From assembly GCF_014636295.1 (NCBI RefSeq), contig NZ_BMEC01000005.1:186001-250000 (forward strand): 64,000 nucleotides of DNA, written 5' to 3'. This document shows, piece by piece, positions 10,501 through 18,337 of this stretch. Source of the DNA: Marivirga lumbricoides. GTDB lineage: Bacteria; Bacteroidota; Bacteroidia; Cytophagales; Cyclobacteriaceae. How positions within the stretch are numbered: position 1 is the stretch's first letter; each line of letters begins with the position of its first letter. The translations under genes were made by a program, and so were the position numbers. A model generated the notes under the pieces. That model was not told the origin of the DNA. It did not search any database and was given only the letters and a program-made list of their open reading frames with translations.

Positions 10501-10760
10501 CTTGAATGAGTATTGAAGCCATGTTTTCTATTCAACAGGGTGTTGGAATAAAATGCTTCCTGCGAAGCTTTGGAATGCCCTGGGATGGAGTTGTTTCCTA
10601 TTTTGGATAAAATCCCATCCTGCTGGGAAACACTATAGTTATTAGGGGATGGGTATTTAGAAAGTTTTTCTTGTGCTACAAGAGAAAATGTCAGTTGAAA
10701 GGAGAGAAGCAGTAATACACATTTTTGCAGTTTTAGAATTGGAATGTTGAATTGTAGCAT
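7545..10760 (-). CDS. T9SS-exported beta-propeller-like (SBBP/delta-60 type) protein
   Basis: 1071 aa with an N-terminal signal peptide (residues 1-29, ending SLVAQ). Residues about 100-970 are repeats of the pattern 'time point / conversion to a real unit / W' (VIKYNSAGNLEWLNKYPQ, TIKYDSDGNEEWIKTY, ALKIDPDGEVLWTTSYGQ), like the delta-60 or SBBP repeats that fold as beta-propellers. The last about 80 residues, starting GQNFPNPVQDQTTIPFFL and ending GIYYYQIKNGTYKTAKRLLK, form a Por-secretion (type IX) C-terminal sorting domain. The protein should therefore be exported across the outer membrane and attached to the surface or released. No catalytic motif is visible; adhesion or scaffold roles are possible. 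A regulator with a LuxR-type HTH follows it on the same strand. Three GTTGAC words sit upstream at 10804-10880. Confidence 0.8.
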   Translation of the reverse strand: MLQFNIPILKLQKCVLLLLSFQLTFSLVAQEKLSKYPSPNNYSVSQQDGILSKIGNNSIPGHSKASQEAFYSNTLLNRKHGFNTHSSRLNSDFEFLRHLCTGMNTPYASVSDASGNTYITGVGSNAESTQGDFVTIKVDPTGTLIWETRQSGSLYAVEYGVQIHLDAIGNPVATGVGWNGSDMDVYTIKYEQATGVEIWSTTFDSGNSTLDIPTAMDISPTGDIVIGGITYTGASMEYLVLKYNASGQLLWSAADSNPIASSWNEPSAIAVNESGVVAITGYAAVDGDSQGYWEGYLTLLYDSEGKQVWRRPFLFQSLVDETDPSSGLNNTHSAAKSIAFDANGNLIVTGTFDVINAPRMGTIKYDSDGNEEWIKTYRAGEFKDDYTNGHSIKIAGKDKIYVVGRHTAGWINEGLVLISYADDGQENWTDENQNIIQIQTAKMILDEDNLPVIAGLGYDDGTQDLRVRVFKYSENGTILNETSYLKMFSATESIKNLIGLSVDNNDNVYLTLDNYYTSKGGVFETVRIPFDSDPNNPDWTAVLETPLSSSNTRMLNSTVDSENNTYVTGDFGVIENNQFIMNYFVAQYNEAGEVQWEKNFSPQDGIEPGGIVVKVDTDDNLIVFLLPNPYTVLPLRINKYTPSGDLIWEIEKEVHSALFSAFFLDDDNNIYVSGSAKENDSDDFPVFATLKYNAEGEEEWAQFNTTGQPDDFVFEINAGEVTSDGAVILTGVSGYSSMFAQVVDLTVIKYNSAGNLEWLNKYPQPDFGSNGVDLLTDQDNNIYVCGRQVEPLMQVEELLALKIDPDGEVLWTTSYGQSDEGRRINPYKIMQNSLGNLIIPSYSLYWVAGEPSNNRINSIELDQQTGEIVWENNSEIGRYYKDAYIDGDNTLFILGQTQEVTYKRLGTNTIASLLKINSVGQTIEELDFAGPALSDYNPSNITPLNNGSLLLGGTLYNIDFYSGIYFFESSHIVLGTSEHGFEHPNVSNWLGQNFPNPVQDQTTIPFFLKNGGKTSIIIYDSTGKSVYSIMDKNFSAGNHKININLDQLDRGIYYYQIKNGTYKTAKRLLKQ

Positions 10761-10803
10761 CGTATCATTGTTAAAGTTTAGTATTAGAAATGGAGCGTAT
10801 ATA

Positions 10804-10880
10804 CGTTGACGCTTATTTCCAAAACTAATGGTAATTAAAGAGATGCGCTAATAGAGACTGTTGACAATAGTGTTGACAAT
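10804..10880 (-). promoter_or_regulatory. Possible operator: GTTGAC repeats upstream of the T9SS protein gene
   Basis: TGTTGACAAT occurs at 10859-10868 and again at 10871-10880, a 12-base period close to one helical turn. A third GTTGAC lies at 10804-10809. They sit 44-120 bases upstream of the T9SS gene's ATG (10760), which suits a regulator site. The neighbouring LuxR-type protein is an obvious candidate binder, but nothing in the sequence proves it. Confidence 0.3.
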
Positions 10881-11132
10881 GTTCATTATCCGGACCTTAA
10901 TATCGAAGTAACATTGAAAAATTTATAATCCATTTTTCCTTTAATGTACAGGTATGAATTGTACCCAAAAAATAGGTATTAATTTGATGCAATAACTATT
11001 CGTCAAGTTGCTCCTTCAAAAGCATCCATAATTCCATAAGCTACATTGTTGAAAAACTCCATCAAGGGACTTGCTTTTTTGCTTCTTCAGCTTTATCTAC
11101 TTCGGTAATCTTTGTGCAACTAAATGTTAATA

Positions 11133-11533
<401 letters not shown>

Positions 11534-11640
11534 AATTGATGTGCAATTATAAGTTTTTTTGATAAATTACAAAAGCAGAAATTATCTCAAACTCAATTTT
11601 AAAAGAGAGTGATGTGTTTTCAGAAATTGCTAAAATAAAA

Positions 11641-11661
11641 AAGGGAGCAAAATGCTCCCTT
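11641..11661 (-). terminator. Hairpin terminator after the SDR/small-protein pair
   Basis: AAGGGAGC - AAAAT - GCTCCCTT is an 8-pair stem with a 5-base loop. Read on the minus strand it is followed by TTTTATTTTAG, a T-rich tail, so it fits as the terminator of the transcript from the SDR gene and the 55-aa gene (11817-12867). Confidence 0.7.
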
Positions 11662-11816
11662 CATTAAATGATTGGAAAAGAGAGGGAGTGGCAACCAAAA
11701 AATAGATAAAATAATAATCTCCAGAAAAAAATCACTTCACCTGATCAAAAAAATATTTGGTAAAGTTGCCACAAAAAAATCCCTCAAATCATTTAATTCT
11801 ATAAAAATTATATGCT

Positions 11817-11984
11817 TTAATCATCATTAATAGTATCACTTTCATCAGTGTGCTGGCGCTTTGCCTTTTCTCTCCTTCCCATACCTTTTCTTTTGTTTTG
11901 GGTACTACTGCTATGCTTTCCTTTTTCTGATAGGTCCATAGGGAAAAAGCTCTCAGGGTTCAATAAGTGTATTTGACTTTTCAT
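11817..11984 (-). CDS. Small basic protein downstream of the SDR gene
   Basis: A 55-aa frame from ATG 11984 to TAA. It is strongly basic in the middle (NKRKGMGRREKAKRQ) and acidic at the very end (DESDTINDD). It starts only 19 bases after the SDR stop codon, on the same strand, and the hairpin at 11641-11661 closes the unit, so it is very likely co-transcribed. I do not recognise a family and see no membrane or signal segment. The composition suggests nucleic-acid or polyanion contact, but that is a guess. It is too short for many gene callers. Confidence 0.55.
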   Translation of the reverse strand: MKSQIHLLNPESFFPMDLSEKGKHSSSTQNKRKGMGRREKAKRQHTDESDTINDD

Positions 11985-12003
11985 TTAAGCGTAATTTTAA
12001 GGT

Positions 12004-12867
12004 TTATGTATTAATAATTTCGCCACCGTTAGGATGTAAAAACTGGCCTGAGAAGTAGCTCGCATCCTCCGAAGCTAAAAAGACATAGCTGGGAGCAACT
12101 TCAGAAGGTTCCCCAGGTCTGCCCATTGGGGTATTAGCCCCGAATTGATCCACTTTATCTTTGGGAAAAGATGATGGAATTAATGGGGTCCAGATAGGAC
12201 CGGGAGCTACACCATTTACCCTTATTCCTTTTGGCGTTAAATTGGCTGAAAGAGACCTTGTAAAAGCTACAATTGCTCCTTTAGTTGAAGCATAATCCAT
12301 TAAATGCTGACTGCCTCTGTAGGCTGTAACAGAGGCAGTGTTGATGATTGTTGCCCCTTTTTTTAAATGCGATAATGCCGCTTTGGTTACAAAAAAATAA
12401 GGGAAGATATTGGTTTCAAAGGTTTTACGTAGCTGCTCTTCAGTAATCTTTTCAAGATCTTCCTGCGGATATTGTTGTGCAGCGTTATTCACTAAAACAT
12501 CCAGTTTTCCGTAGGCTTCTATTGTTTCAGAAACAAGCTTCTCACATTGGTTCGATTTTGATAAGTCTCCTTTAAATAATTTAATCTTTCCTCCGGCTTC
12601 TTCAACCAGTTTTTTGGTTTCTTCAGCATCTGTATCTTCGTCAAGATAAGCAATTGTCAGGCTGGCTCCTTCCTGAGCAAAAGCTATAGCTACAGCTCTT
12701 CCAATTCCACTATCACCTCCTGTGATAATTGCAACTTTATCTTTAAGCTTATCACTTCCTTTATAGCCATCGTTTTCCTTTTTAGCTTCTGGCCTGGGAG
12801 TCATTTTATTCTCTTTTCCAGGTTGCTTTTCCTGTTCTTGAGCTGGTTTGTCGTTCTTTTTTGCCAT
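12004..12867 (-). CDS. SDR-family oxidoreductase (YghA/general-stress type)
   Basis: 287 aa, a classical-type short-chain dehydrogenase with an N-terminal charged extension of about 40 residues (KKNDKPAQEQEKQPGKENKM) that is typical of the YghA/YhdF/Gsp39 group. The Rossmann motif is TGGDSGIGRA at about 50-59, the NNAAQ motif at about 127, the catalytic Ser in NTASVTAY and the Tyr/Lys pair in YASTKGA. The C-terminal motif is PGPIWTPLIPSSFP. Members of this group reduce aldehydes or ketones with NAD(P)H and are induced by osmotic or general stress in other bacteria. A 55-aa gene follows after 19 bases. The upstream sequence holds a perfect TACCTTTG, matching the Bacteroidota -7 box TANNTTTG, and a GGTTCAA word at 12918-12924 shared with two other genes of this cluster. 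Confidence 0.9.
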   Translation of the reverse strand: MAKKNDKPAQEQEKQPGKENKMTPRPEAKKENDGYKGSDKLKDKVAIITGGDSGIGRAVAIAFAQEGASLTIAYLDEDTDAEETKKLVEEAGGKIKLFKGDLSKSNQCEKLVSETIEAYGKLDVLVNNAAQQYPQEDLEKITEEQLRKTFETNIFPYFFVTKAALSHLKKGATIINTASVTAYRGSQHLMDYASTKGAIVAFTRSLSANLTPKGIRVNGVAPGPIWTPLIPSSFPKDKVDQFGANTPMGRPGEPSEVAPSYVFLASEDASYFSGQFLHPNGGEIINT

Positions 12868-13082
12868 ACTGTAGGTTATAAATAGTTTTTTACAATTTTT
12901 GCTTTTTTAAAAGCAAAGGTTCAATTGTGTAAACATCTTTATATTACAAAGGTAGGCATGAGCAAGTGCTGAAACTTTACATATTTTTATGCTGATGTTG
13001 CATCATTAACACTTTATTCAGAAAAAAGAGGTGCTAGAAAGTAGCTAAGTTTGGATAAGGAATAGAAAGGAAAGAGAATGTT

Positions 13083-14315
13083 TTAGTTTCTGTCCCTTGG
13101 GAGAGTAAACGTAATTTTTGTTCCTGAGCCAGGATTTCCTTCAGCGCGTATGTAACCCGTATGGTTATCTATAATATTTTTGCAAATAGCCAGGCCTATC
13201 CCGGTTCCATCAAATTCAAGCTTTCCATGCAAGCGCTTGAAAACCAAAAAAATGTTCTCTGCTTCAATAGGGTCAAAACCAATACCGTTGTCTTCAATAG
13301 AAATACTGATAAGATCAGACTTATTGTATCCGGTAAGCTTATTTAAATCAATATCGGTAACATCTTCTTGTTTAATTGTAACCTTTGGAGGTACGTCAGG
13401 TAAGCAATATTTAAGTGAATTGCTTAATATATTAACAAAAAGCTGATGTATCTGAAATGGTATCACTGTAGCTTCCGGAAGTTCACTTGTGGTAATGGAA
13501 GCCTTTTTTTCATCTATGTGAAAAGCCATTTCCTTCAGCACCCCTTTTACAATATTTTTCAGATTTACTTTTTCAAATTTAATATCTGGTTTTGAAGTTT
13601 CAGAATAAGCAATAAGGTCACTCACAAGCTGCTGCATTCTTTGAGCAGTATTTTTAATTTTGAAGGTATAATCTGATATATTGTGAGGTGTAGCATCATT
13701 AATAGATTCCATTCTTGAACTAAATATCTGAATCTTCCTTAAAGGTTCCTGTAAATCATGGCTTGCTACCATATTGAAAGCTGATAATTGTGCATTAATG
13801 CGTTTCAGCTCTTTATTCTGCTCTCTCAATTTCATAATTTCCTTCATCTCCATAGTAATATCTTTCACGGAAATCATTACTGTTTGAGCATTTTCAGTTT
13901 CCTTAAGTTTGCTGTTGATGCTTACGTATTTTGTTTCCTCATTCTTGGTAATAATTCTAAGCGGGCGATGAAATTCAGAATTGTTATTAACTTCACTTTC
14001 TATTTTAGTTATACCCTTCAAAATTTTCTTATCTTCAGGGTGAACAAATTTAAGAATTAACCTTAATGTAGGTATAAAACTTCCCGGTTCGTAGCCTAAT
14101 ATTCTGTAAAGGTTATCAGAAAAATTAACTTTCTTCTCGGGCAAATGAATATTGCATATACCAATTCCCGCCAGTTTTTCTGATGAACGGTATAAAACTT
14201 CAGAACTTATAAAACTATCCCGAAAAAGAAACAATTTATCCTCATTTAATAGTGTGAGGTTAATGTCGTCTTTATTATTTAAAATAATTACTTTACTTTT
14301 TTCACCGTGATCCAT
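13083..14315 (-). CDS. PAS-domain sensor histidine kinase (soluble)
   Basis: 410 aa from ATG 14315. A TTG 57 bases upstream extends the frame but adds a segment unlike this family, so I prefer the ATG. No transmembrane segment is seen. A PAS domain covers about residues 40-160 (VNFSDNLYRILGYEPGSF is typical of PAS fold 3), and a short coiled coil leads to the HisKA domain with phospho-acceptor His in VASHDLQEPLRKIQ. The HATPase_c domain shows N-box LFVNILSNSLKYC, G1 DNGIGFD, F-box FKRLHG and G2 GTGIGLAICKN. It closely resembles the kinase half of 19112-21307. There is no response regulator next to it, so its partner is unknown; the RR at 21392 is the nearest. Confidence 0.88.
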   Translation of the reverse strand: MDHGEKSKVIILNNKDDINLTLLNEDKLFLFRDSFISSEVLYRSSEKLAGIGICNIHLPEKKVNFSDNLYRILGYEPGSFIPTLRLILKFVHPEDKKILKGITKIESEVNNNSEFHRPLRIITKNEETKYVSINSKLKETENAQTVMISVKDITMEMKEIMKLREQNKELKRINAQLSAFNMVASHDLQEPLRKIQIFSSRMESINDATPHNISDYTFKIKNTAQRMQQLVSDLIAYSETSKPDIKFEKVNLKNIVKGVLKEMAFHIDEKKASITTSELPEATVIPFQIHQLFVNILSNSLKYCLPDVPPKVTIKQEDVTDIDLNKLTGYNKSDLISISIEDNGIGFDPIEAENIFLVFKRLHGKLEFDGTGIGLAICKNIIDNHTGYIRAEGNPGSGTKITFTLPRDRN

Positions 14316-14620
14316 TGTGATAAATTTCAAGTTAAAAATTGCGGGGAGCTTTGGGACCTCGCCGATTGACAAAAAATAGTAGTGTAGCCAACAAGTTAGA
14401 CCGCTAATTGTTTTGGTTATTGCAAGCTAATAAGTAGATTTTTTATTTAAAAATATAGAATGGTGAATTTTTCATCTGTAAAAATTAAAATTCCAATTGT
14501 TTAACAATCTTGTAAAATGCCTTAATCATCGTTAAACATATTGTTACAAATGCTCAGCCAATGCTGTTTACTTGTCGTATAATATTTAATAATTATGTTT
14601 AGGCAATGCAATTAGGCCTA

Positions 14621-14636
14621 TGGCATAGATATTGAT
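14621..14636 (+). promoter_or_regulatory. Possible sigma-54 (-24/-12) promoter for the PRC-barrel gene
   Basis: TGGCATAGATATTGAT matches the sigma-54 pattern TGGCAY-N6-TTGCW with the right 12-base GG-to-G spacing but has GA instead of GC at -12. It would start transcription about 35 bases before the ATG at 14682. An NtrC-type activator lies 1.5 kb downstream at 16204, which makes the idea reasonable. The -12 mismatch keeps confidence low. Confidence 0.3.
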
Positions 14637-14681
14637 TCGTCTACAATTGTAATATTTTTTAACCAATTAATTTTTTAAACT

Positions 14682-15077
14682 ATGCAAAGCGAAAATAATG
14701 ATTTAGTACTTTCTACCAGCACATTGGAAGGAAGTAAAGTTAAGAACCTATCTAATGAGACAGTAGGGGAAATTAAGGACATAATGCTTGATGCGGATAC
14801 GGGTGAGGTGCAGTATGTTGTTTTATCAGTTAATACCGGCTTCTTAAACCTTGAGAGCAAGTATTTTGCAATTCCATGGCAGGTATTTAGTTTCAATACT
14901 GTAGATGAAGTATTGGTTCTGGATATAGATAAAGATAGACTTAAAAATTCACCAGGATTTGATAAGGATAATTGGCCTAAAGGTCCTCAAAGTGAGTTTA
15001 TTAATGAGGTTAATACTTACTACGGTGTTGAATCCAATCGGGTAAATAGAGTGGCGGCTCGCACTCCCGGATTATAA
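14682..15077 (+). CDS. PRC-barrel domain protein
   Basis: 131 aa, soluble. Residues about 10-80 form a PRC-barrel: LEGSKVKNLSNETVGEIKDI, then DADTGEVQYVVLSVNTGF, then KYFAIPWQVF. The C-terminal part (NSPGFDKDNWP) is the usual tail in stress-linked PRC-barrel proteins. Such proteins in Bacteroidota and alphaproteobacteria often sit with small envelope and stress genes; a defined activity is not known. It is a monocistronic unit closed by a hairpin at 15105-15153 and possibly read from a sigma-54-like promoter. Confidence 0.85.
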   Translation: MQSENNDLVLSTSTLEGSKVKNLSNETVGEIKDIMLDADTGEVQYVVLSVNTGFLNLESKYFAIPWQVFSFNTVDEVLVLDIDKDRLKNSPGFDKDNWPKGPQSEFINEVNTYYGVESNRVNRVAARTPGL

Positions 15078-15104
15078 TAAAATAGCAATTTATAGTAAGA
15101 TAGG

Positions 15105-15153
15105 AATGCCGGAAATTAGAGAGAAAAATCTTCTTTTTTCCGGTATTTTTTTT
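15105..15153 (+). terminator. Terminator after the PRC-barrel gene
   Basis: AATGCCGGAAA pairs with TTTCCGGTATT around a 21-base loop that can pair further inside, and a run of eight T follows directly at 15146-15153. Position (28 bases after the stop) and T-run fit an intrinsic terminator on the plus strand. Confidence 0.65.
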
Positions 15154-15451
15154 CAAAGCTGAAGTATTACTTTTTAATATGGGCTACCGGCCTTTATACC
15201 TCACTGTGTATTTTAAGTAACAGATTGTGTAATTTATTAGAAATAATGAATGCAGATTAAAAATCTAAAATCATTCCTAACTTTTATTTTTCATGTTTTC
15301 TCGCAGTATTCCAGATGGAACCTGAAAGAAATCCGCAGCTTTAGAAGACTTTAAAGCAATTTTGTAAAAATTGAAAACAATCATGTAAGCATTTAAATAC
15401 ATAGGTTTTTACCTTTACTATGAACAATTTTTCAATTGTAGTTTCACATTT
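15154..15451. other. Intergenic region, nothing recognised
   Basis: About 300 AT-rich bases between the PRC-barrel terminator and the next membrane-protein gene. No open frame, tRNA or convincing hairpin is visible. It must carry the promoter of the gene at 15452. Confidence 0.4.
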
Positions 15452-15973
15452 ATGACACCAACTCATTTCTTGCTCACAATCGTTTCCGGTGTAACAGGCA
15501 CAATTACTATGACTGCTGTGATGTACCTCTATGCCAAATTGAGTAGAAAAGACACTAAAGTTGTTCATATCTTAGGCTCTATGATTACCGGTACTACGAA
15601 TAAGAATGAAGAAGGGAAAGGTAAAAAACTGACTGCCGGATCTCTTGGTCATTTAGGTGTAGGGTTATTATTTGCGCTTATGTATTTTCTTTTTTGGAAT
15701 TGGGGTGTGTTTGAGGTTTCCTGGATTGACTCTTTTTGGGTGGGTGCTATTAGTGGTACAATTGCTATTATTGTTTGGCGTCTTTACTTTGCACTACACC
15801 TTCACCCTCCTAAAATTTCTTTTGTACATTACTTTATTGCGTTATTTATTGCACATATAGTTTTTGGAATCACTACAGTTAATATATTCCGTTTAATTAC
15901 CGACAGCCCTGAGTTTTGGTATCAGCTTAATAAAAAAGTAAGTGAGGGTGCCTCAGCAATGCTATTAGTTTGA
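15452..15973 (+). CDS. Four-helix integral membrane protein of unknown function
   Basis: 173 aa with four predicted membrane segments: residues about 7-29, 65-85 (VGLLFALMYFLFWNWGVF), 95-118 (FWVGAISGTIAIIVWRLYFA) and 125-150. A charged loop (TNKNEEGKGKK) separates the first two. Conserved-looking His residues occur at the start of helix 2 and after helix 3 (ALHLHPP). I do not recognise the family with certainty. It stands alone on the plus strand within the stress/signalling cluster, so a role in envelope maintenance is possible but not shown. Confidence 0.7.
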   Translation: MTPTHFLLTIVSGVTGTITMTAVMYLYAKLSRKDTKVVHILGSMITGTTNKNEEGKGKKLTAGSLGHLGVGLLFALMYFLFWNWGVFEVSWIDSFWVGAISGTIAIIVWRLYFALHLHPPKISFVHYFIALFIAHIVFGITTVNIFRLITDSPEFWYQLNKKVSEGASAMLLV

Positions 15974-16203
15974 GCTGTGGGATTATCCCTACACAGTTTT
16001 TACTTCATTATTCCCAAGTCTTTTAGATGAATTATGTAACCTGAGGCTGAATTGATGTAACATAATGCCAGTTAGTAATGAGTAGCTTTGAAGCTTACTT
16101 ACTATCATCCATCTCATATTTTAAAATAGATTGGGTAAATAAGTACCGGAAAAGGTCCTAATACAAAAGTATAAGTAGTAGCATATTAATTAAATGTGAT
16201 TGA

Positions 16204-17637
16204 ATGGAAAGGAAAAGGAAAATACTTGTTGTGGATTGCCAGCTTTCTTCCTGTGAACGGCTAAGAAAGTTATTAACCGTTAATAATTTTGAGGTAGAAA
16301 CTACCGGTTACGGGCAAAAAGCGCTACAGATTATTCAGGACGTAAAATTTGACCTTATTTTGTGCGATTACCGCTTACCGGATTTGGAGGGGAATGAGTT
16401 TTTTGAAAAAGCATCTGCCATTCAATCAAAAGCTTTAATTATTTTTATTAGTAGTGAGATTAACCTAAGAAATGTAGTAAGTTTAGTGAGAAAAGGCGCA
16501 TATAGCTACCTGGCTAAACCTTTGAATCCTAATGAACTACTTGAAATAATTGAAGAAGCTTTTTCTTCAGGTGAAAGTTTGAAATCCAAGGAGCAATGTG
16601 CCGGTGAAAAAGAACAAAAAGGCCATCAAAGCACTTTACAGAACTTCGTGGTAGGGAGGAGTAAATCAGCGCTTAATGTACTTAAACAGGTGAAAAGGGT
16701 AGGCCCTACTAATTATTCGGTTATTATTGAGGGTGAAACTGGTACAGGAAAGGAATCTTTAGCCAGAATGATTCACAATGAGAGTCCCAGGAAAAACATG
16801 CCTTTTATAGCCATAGATTGTGGTAGCATCTCAAAAGAAATCTCCGGAAGCGAGCTTTTTGGTCATGAAAAAGGATCTTTTACAGGGGCCGTATCAAAGA
16901 AAACAGGGCTTTTTGAATTGGCGGAAGGAGGGACGGTATTTTTGGATGAAATTGCTAATTTATCACTTGAAACCCAGATGGCACTTTTGCGTGCTTTGCA
17001 GGAAAAGGTGATAAGAAAAATTGGAGGTACAAAGGAAATTCCTGTAAACGTAAGAATTATTGCTGCAACAAATGAAAACCTACAAGAGAAAGCTGAAGGC
17101 AGAGGTTTTAGAGATGATTTATTCTTCCGATTAAGCGAATTTGTATTAAAAGTGCCTGCTTTAAGAGAAAGAAAGTTAGATTTGCCTCTTTTTATTGACT
17201 ATTTTCTTGAACATACCGCTGCAGAGCTGGAAAGGCCTATTCCAGTGCTCTCAGAAGAGGTGAAAGAGTATTTTCAAGAATATTCATGGCCGGGTAATAT
17301 CAGGGAATTAAAAAATGTAATTCGAAGAGCCTGCCTTTTTGTTGCTAATGATAATTGTATTTATCTTGATGCGCTGCCGGCATCTGTTCTACGGAGTGAA
17401 AATACTTTTTCGGATAAAGTGGATGCACCAAGCCCTCACAATGAGAGTTTCCAGAACTCTAGTAATATTCAGAATGAATCTGCTGATTTGAAATCTACGG
17501 CTTTTCATGCCGAATCTAAAAAAATAATTGAGGTGCTTAGGCAAGTTCATTTTAACAAAACAAAGGCCGCTGAAATGCTAAACATCCATCGTAAAACACT
17601 CTATACCAAACTGAAAATGATGGATATTCAATATTAA
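16204..17637 (+). CDS. Sigma-54-dependent response regulator (NtrC family)
   Basis: 477 aa, three domains. The receiver covers residues 5-120, with phospho-acceptor Asp55 in LILCDYRLPD and the conserved Lys in YLAKPLNP. The AAA+ sigma-54 interaction domain covers about 145-385, with Walker A GETGTGKE, the sigma-54 contact loop GSFTGA, Walker B GGTVFLDEI and arginine region WPGNIRELKN. The Fis-type HTH is at about 430-475 (NKTKAAEMLNIHRKTLYTKL). It should activate sigma-54 promoters after phosphorylation. The acidic pocket reads VVDCQ, with a Cys where a second Asp/Glu is usual, so Mg2+ binding or phosphorylation may be altered. No kinase gene is adjacent; candidates are the PAS kinases at 13083 and 19112. 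Confidence 0.92.
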   Translation: MERKRKILVVDCQLSSCERLRKLLTVNNFEVETTGYGQKALQIIQDVKFDLILCDYRLPDLEGNEFFEKASAIQSKALIIFISSEINLRNVVSLVRKGAYSYLAKPLNPNELLEIIEEAFSSGESLKSKEQCAGEKEQKGHQSTLQNFVVGRSKSALNVLKQVKRVGPTNYSVIIEGETGTGKESLARMIHNESPRKNMPFIAIDCGSISKEISGSELFGHEKGSFTGAVSKKTGLFELAEGGTVFLDEIANLSLETQMALLRALQEKVIRKIGGTKEIPVNVRIIAATNENLQEKAEGRGFRDDLFFRLSEFVLKVPALRERKLDLPLFIDYFLEHTAAELERPIPVLSEEVKEYFQEYSWPGNIRELKNVIRRACLFVANDNCIYLDALPASVLRSENTFSDKVDAPSPHNESFQNSSNIQNESADLKSTAFHAESKKIIEVLRQVHFNKTKAAEMLNIHRKTLYTKLKMMDIQY

Positions 17638-17642
17638 AAGTA

Positions 17643-17715
17643 AAGAGTAGCAGTATACTAAACCAAATTAAGTAATTGTTATTTCAACCATTAACTTATC
17701 AGTAATGCTACTCTT
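17643..17715. terminator. Inverted repeat between convergent genes
   Basis: AAGAGTAGCA at 17643-17652 is the exact complement of TGCTACTCTT at 17706-17715. It lies between the ends of the NtrC-type gene and the PepSY-like lipoprotein gene and may act as a two-way terminator. The 53-base loop makes it weaker than the other hairpins in this window. Confidence 0.4.
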
Positions 17716-17741
17716 CAAAAAGTTTTTCTTTGTAAGTTATT

Positions 17742-18149
17742 TCAGTTAGCTGGTGTTTCTTTTTCCTCTAAAATCACTTCATAATACTTTTTACCATCTC
17801 TCATATAAGACCTTGAGCTTTGTATCATTACATTTCCTGCCTCTTCACCGGTAAATTTTTGTCTTATATTTTCAGGTAAATCATTTTCTGTATAGTCTAC
17901 TTCATCTTCAGATACACCTCCTGAAGTGGGGCCGGTTTTGTTATCATAATCGCCTTCAGTTCCCCCTGCTCCAAATTGGCTACTTCCTTCATTATTCAAA
18001 TCTTCATTACCTCTCTCGCTTCCATAACTTGTGGTATCTGTCTGATCATTTAAATCGTCATTAACATCTTCATTTCTTGTTGCCTGGTTGTCACAAGCTA
18101 CAATCATAAAAAATCCTGCTGCGCAAAAAGTTATTATTGCTTTTTTCAT
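17742..18149 (-). CDS. Small lipoprotein with PepSY-like C-terminus
   Basis: 135 aa with a lipoprotein signal ending FMIVAC (Cys19). Residues about 20-80 are low-complexity, rich in Asn, Asp, Glu, Gly and Ser (probably disordered). The last about 50 residues, starting DLPENIRQKF and ending GKKYYEVILEEKE, resemble the PepSY-like fold of Bacteroidota lipoproteins (a helix followed by strands). It is likely periplasmic or outer-membrane anchored. Function is unknown. Its leader shares the 10-mer TTTGAACCAA with the gene at 18649-18876. Confidence 0.65.
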   Translation of the reverse strand: MKKAIITFCAAGFFMIVACDNQATRNEDVNDDLNDQTDTTSYGSERGNEDLNNEGSSQFGAGGTEGDYDNKTGPTSGGVSEDEVDYTENDLPENIRQKFTGEEAGNVMIQSSRSYMRDGKKYYEVILEEKETPAN

Positions 18150-18178
18150 TTTGTAATGGGTTATATAGTTTTAAATAA

Positions 18179-18188
18179 TTGGTTCAAA
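18179..18188 (-). promoter_or_regulatory. Shared upstream word TTTGAACCAA (copy 1)
   Basis: TTTGAACCAA (minus strand) lies 30-39 bases before the ATG of the PepSY-like lipoprotein. The same 10-mer lies at 18915-18924 before the small membrane protein, and TTGAACC at 12918-12924 before the SDR gene. It could be part of a -33 element or a common operator. Confidence 0.3.
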
Positions 18189-18337
18189 CAGCATGCCTTT
18201 CTTTTTTCTCTTTAAAGTATGCCTTACCTAAGGGTACGAATACACTACTTTAATTGTTTGAGATGGGTTTAAATCATACTTGATGTAGTTAAGATAAACT
18301 CTGCTTAACATATTGAAGGAGTTGCATTAACGCTCCA

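Noticed and set aside
13083-14372. Kinase start at the upstream TTG (14372)
   Set aside because: The extra residues are unlike the family and the ATG at 14315 gives a normal N-terminus before the PAS domain.
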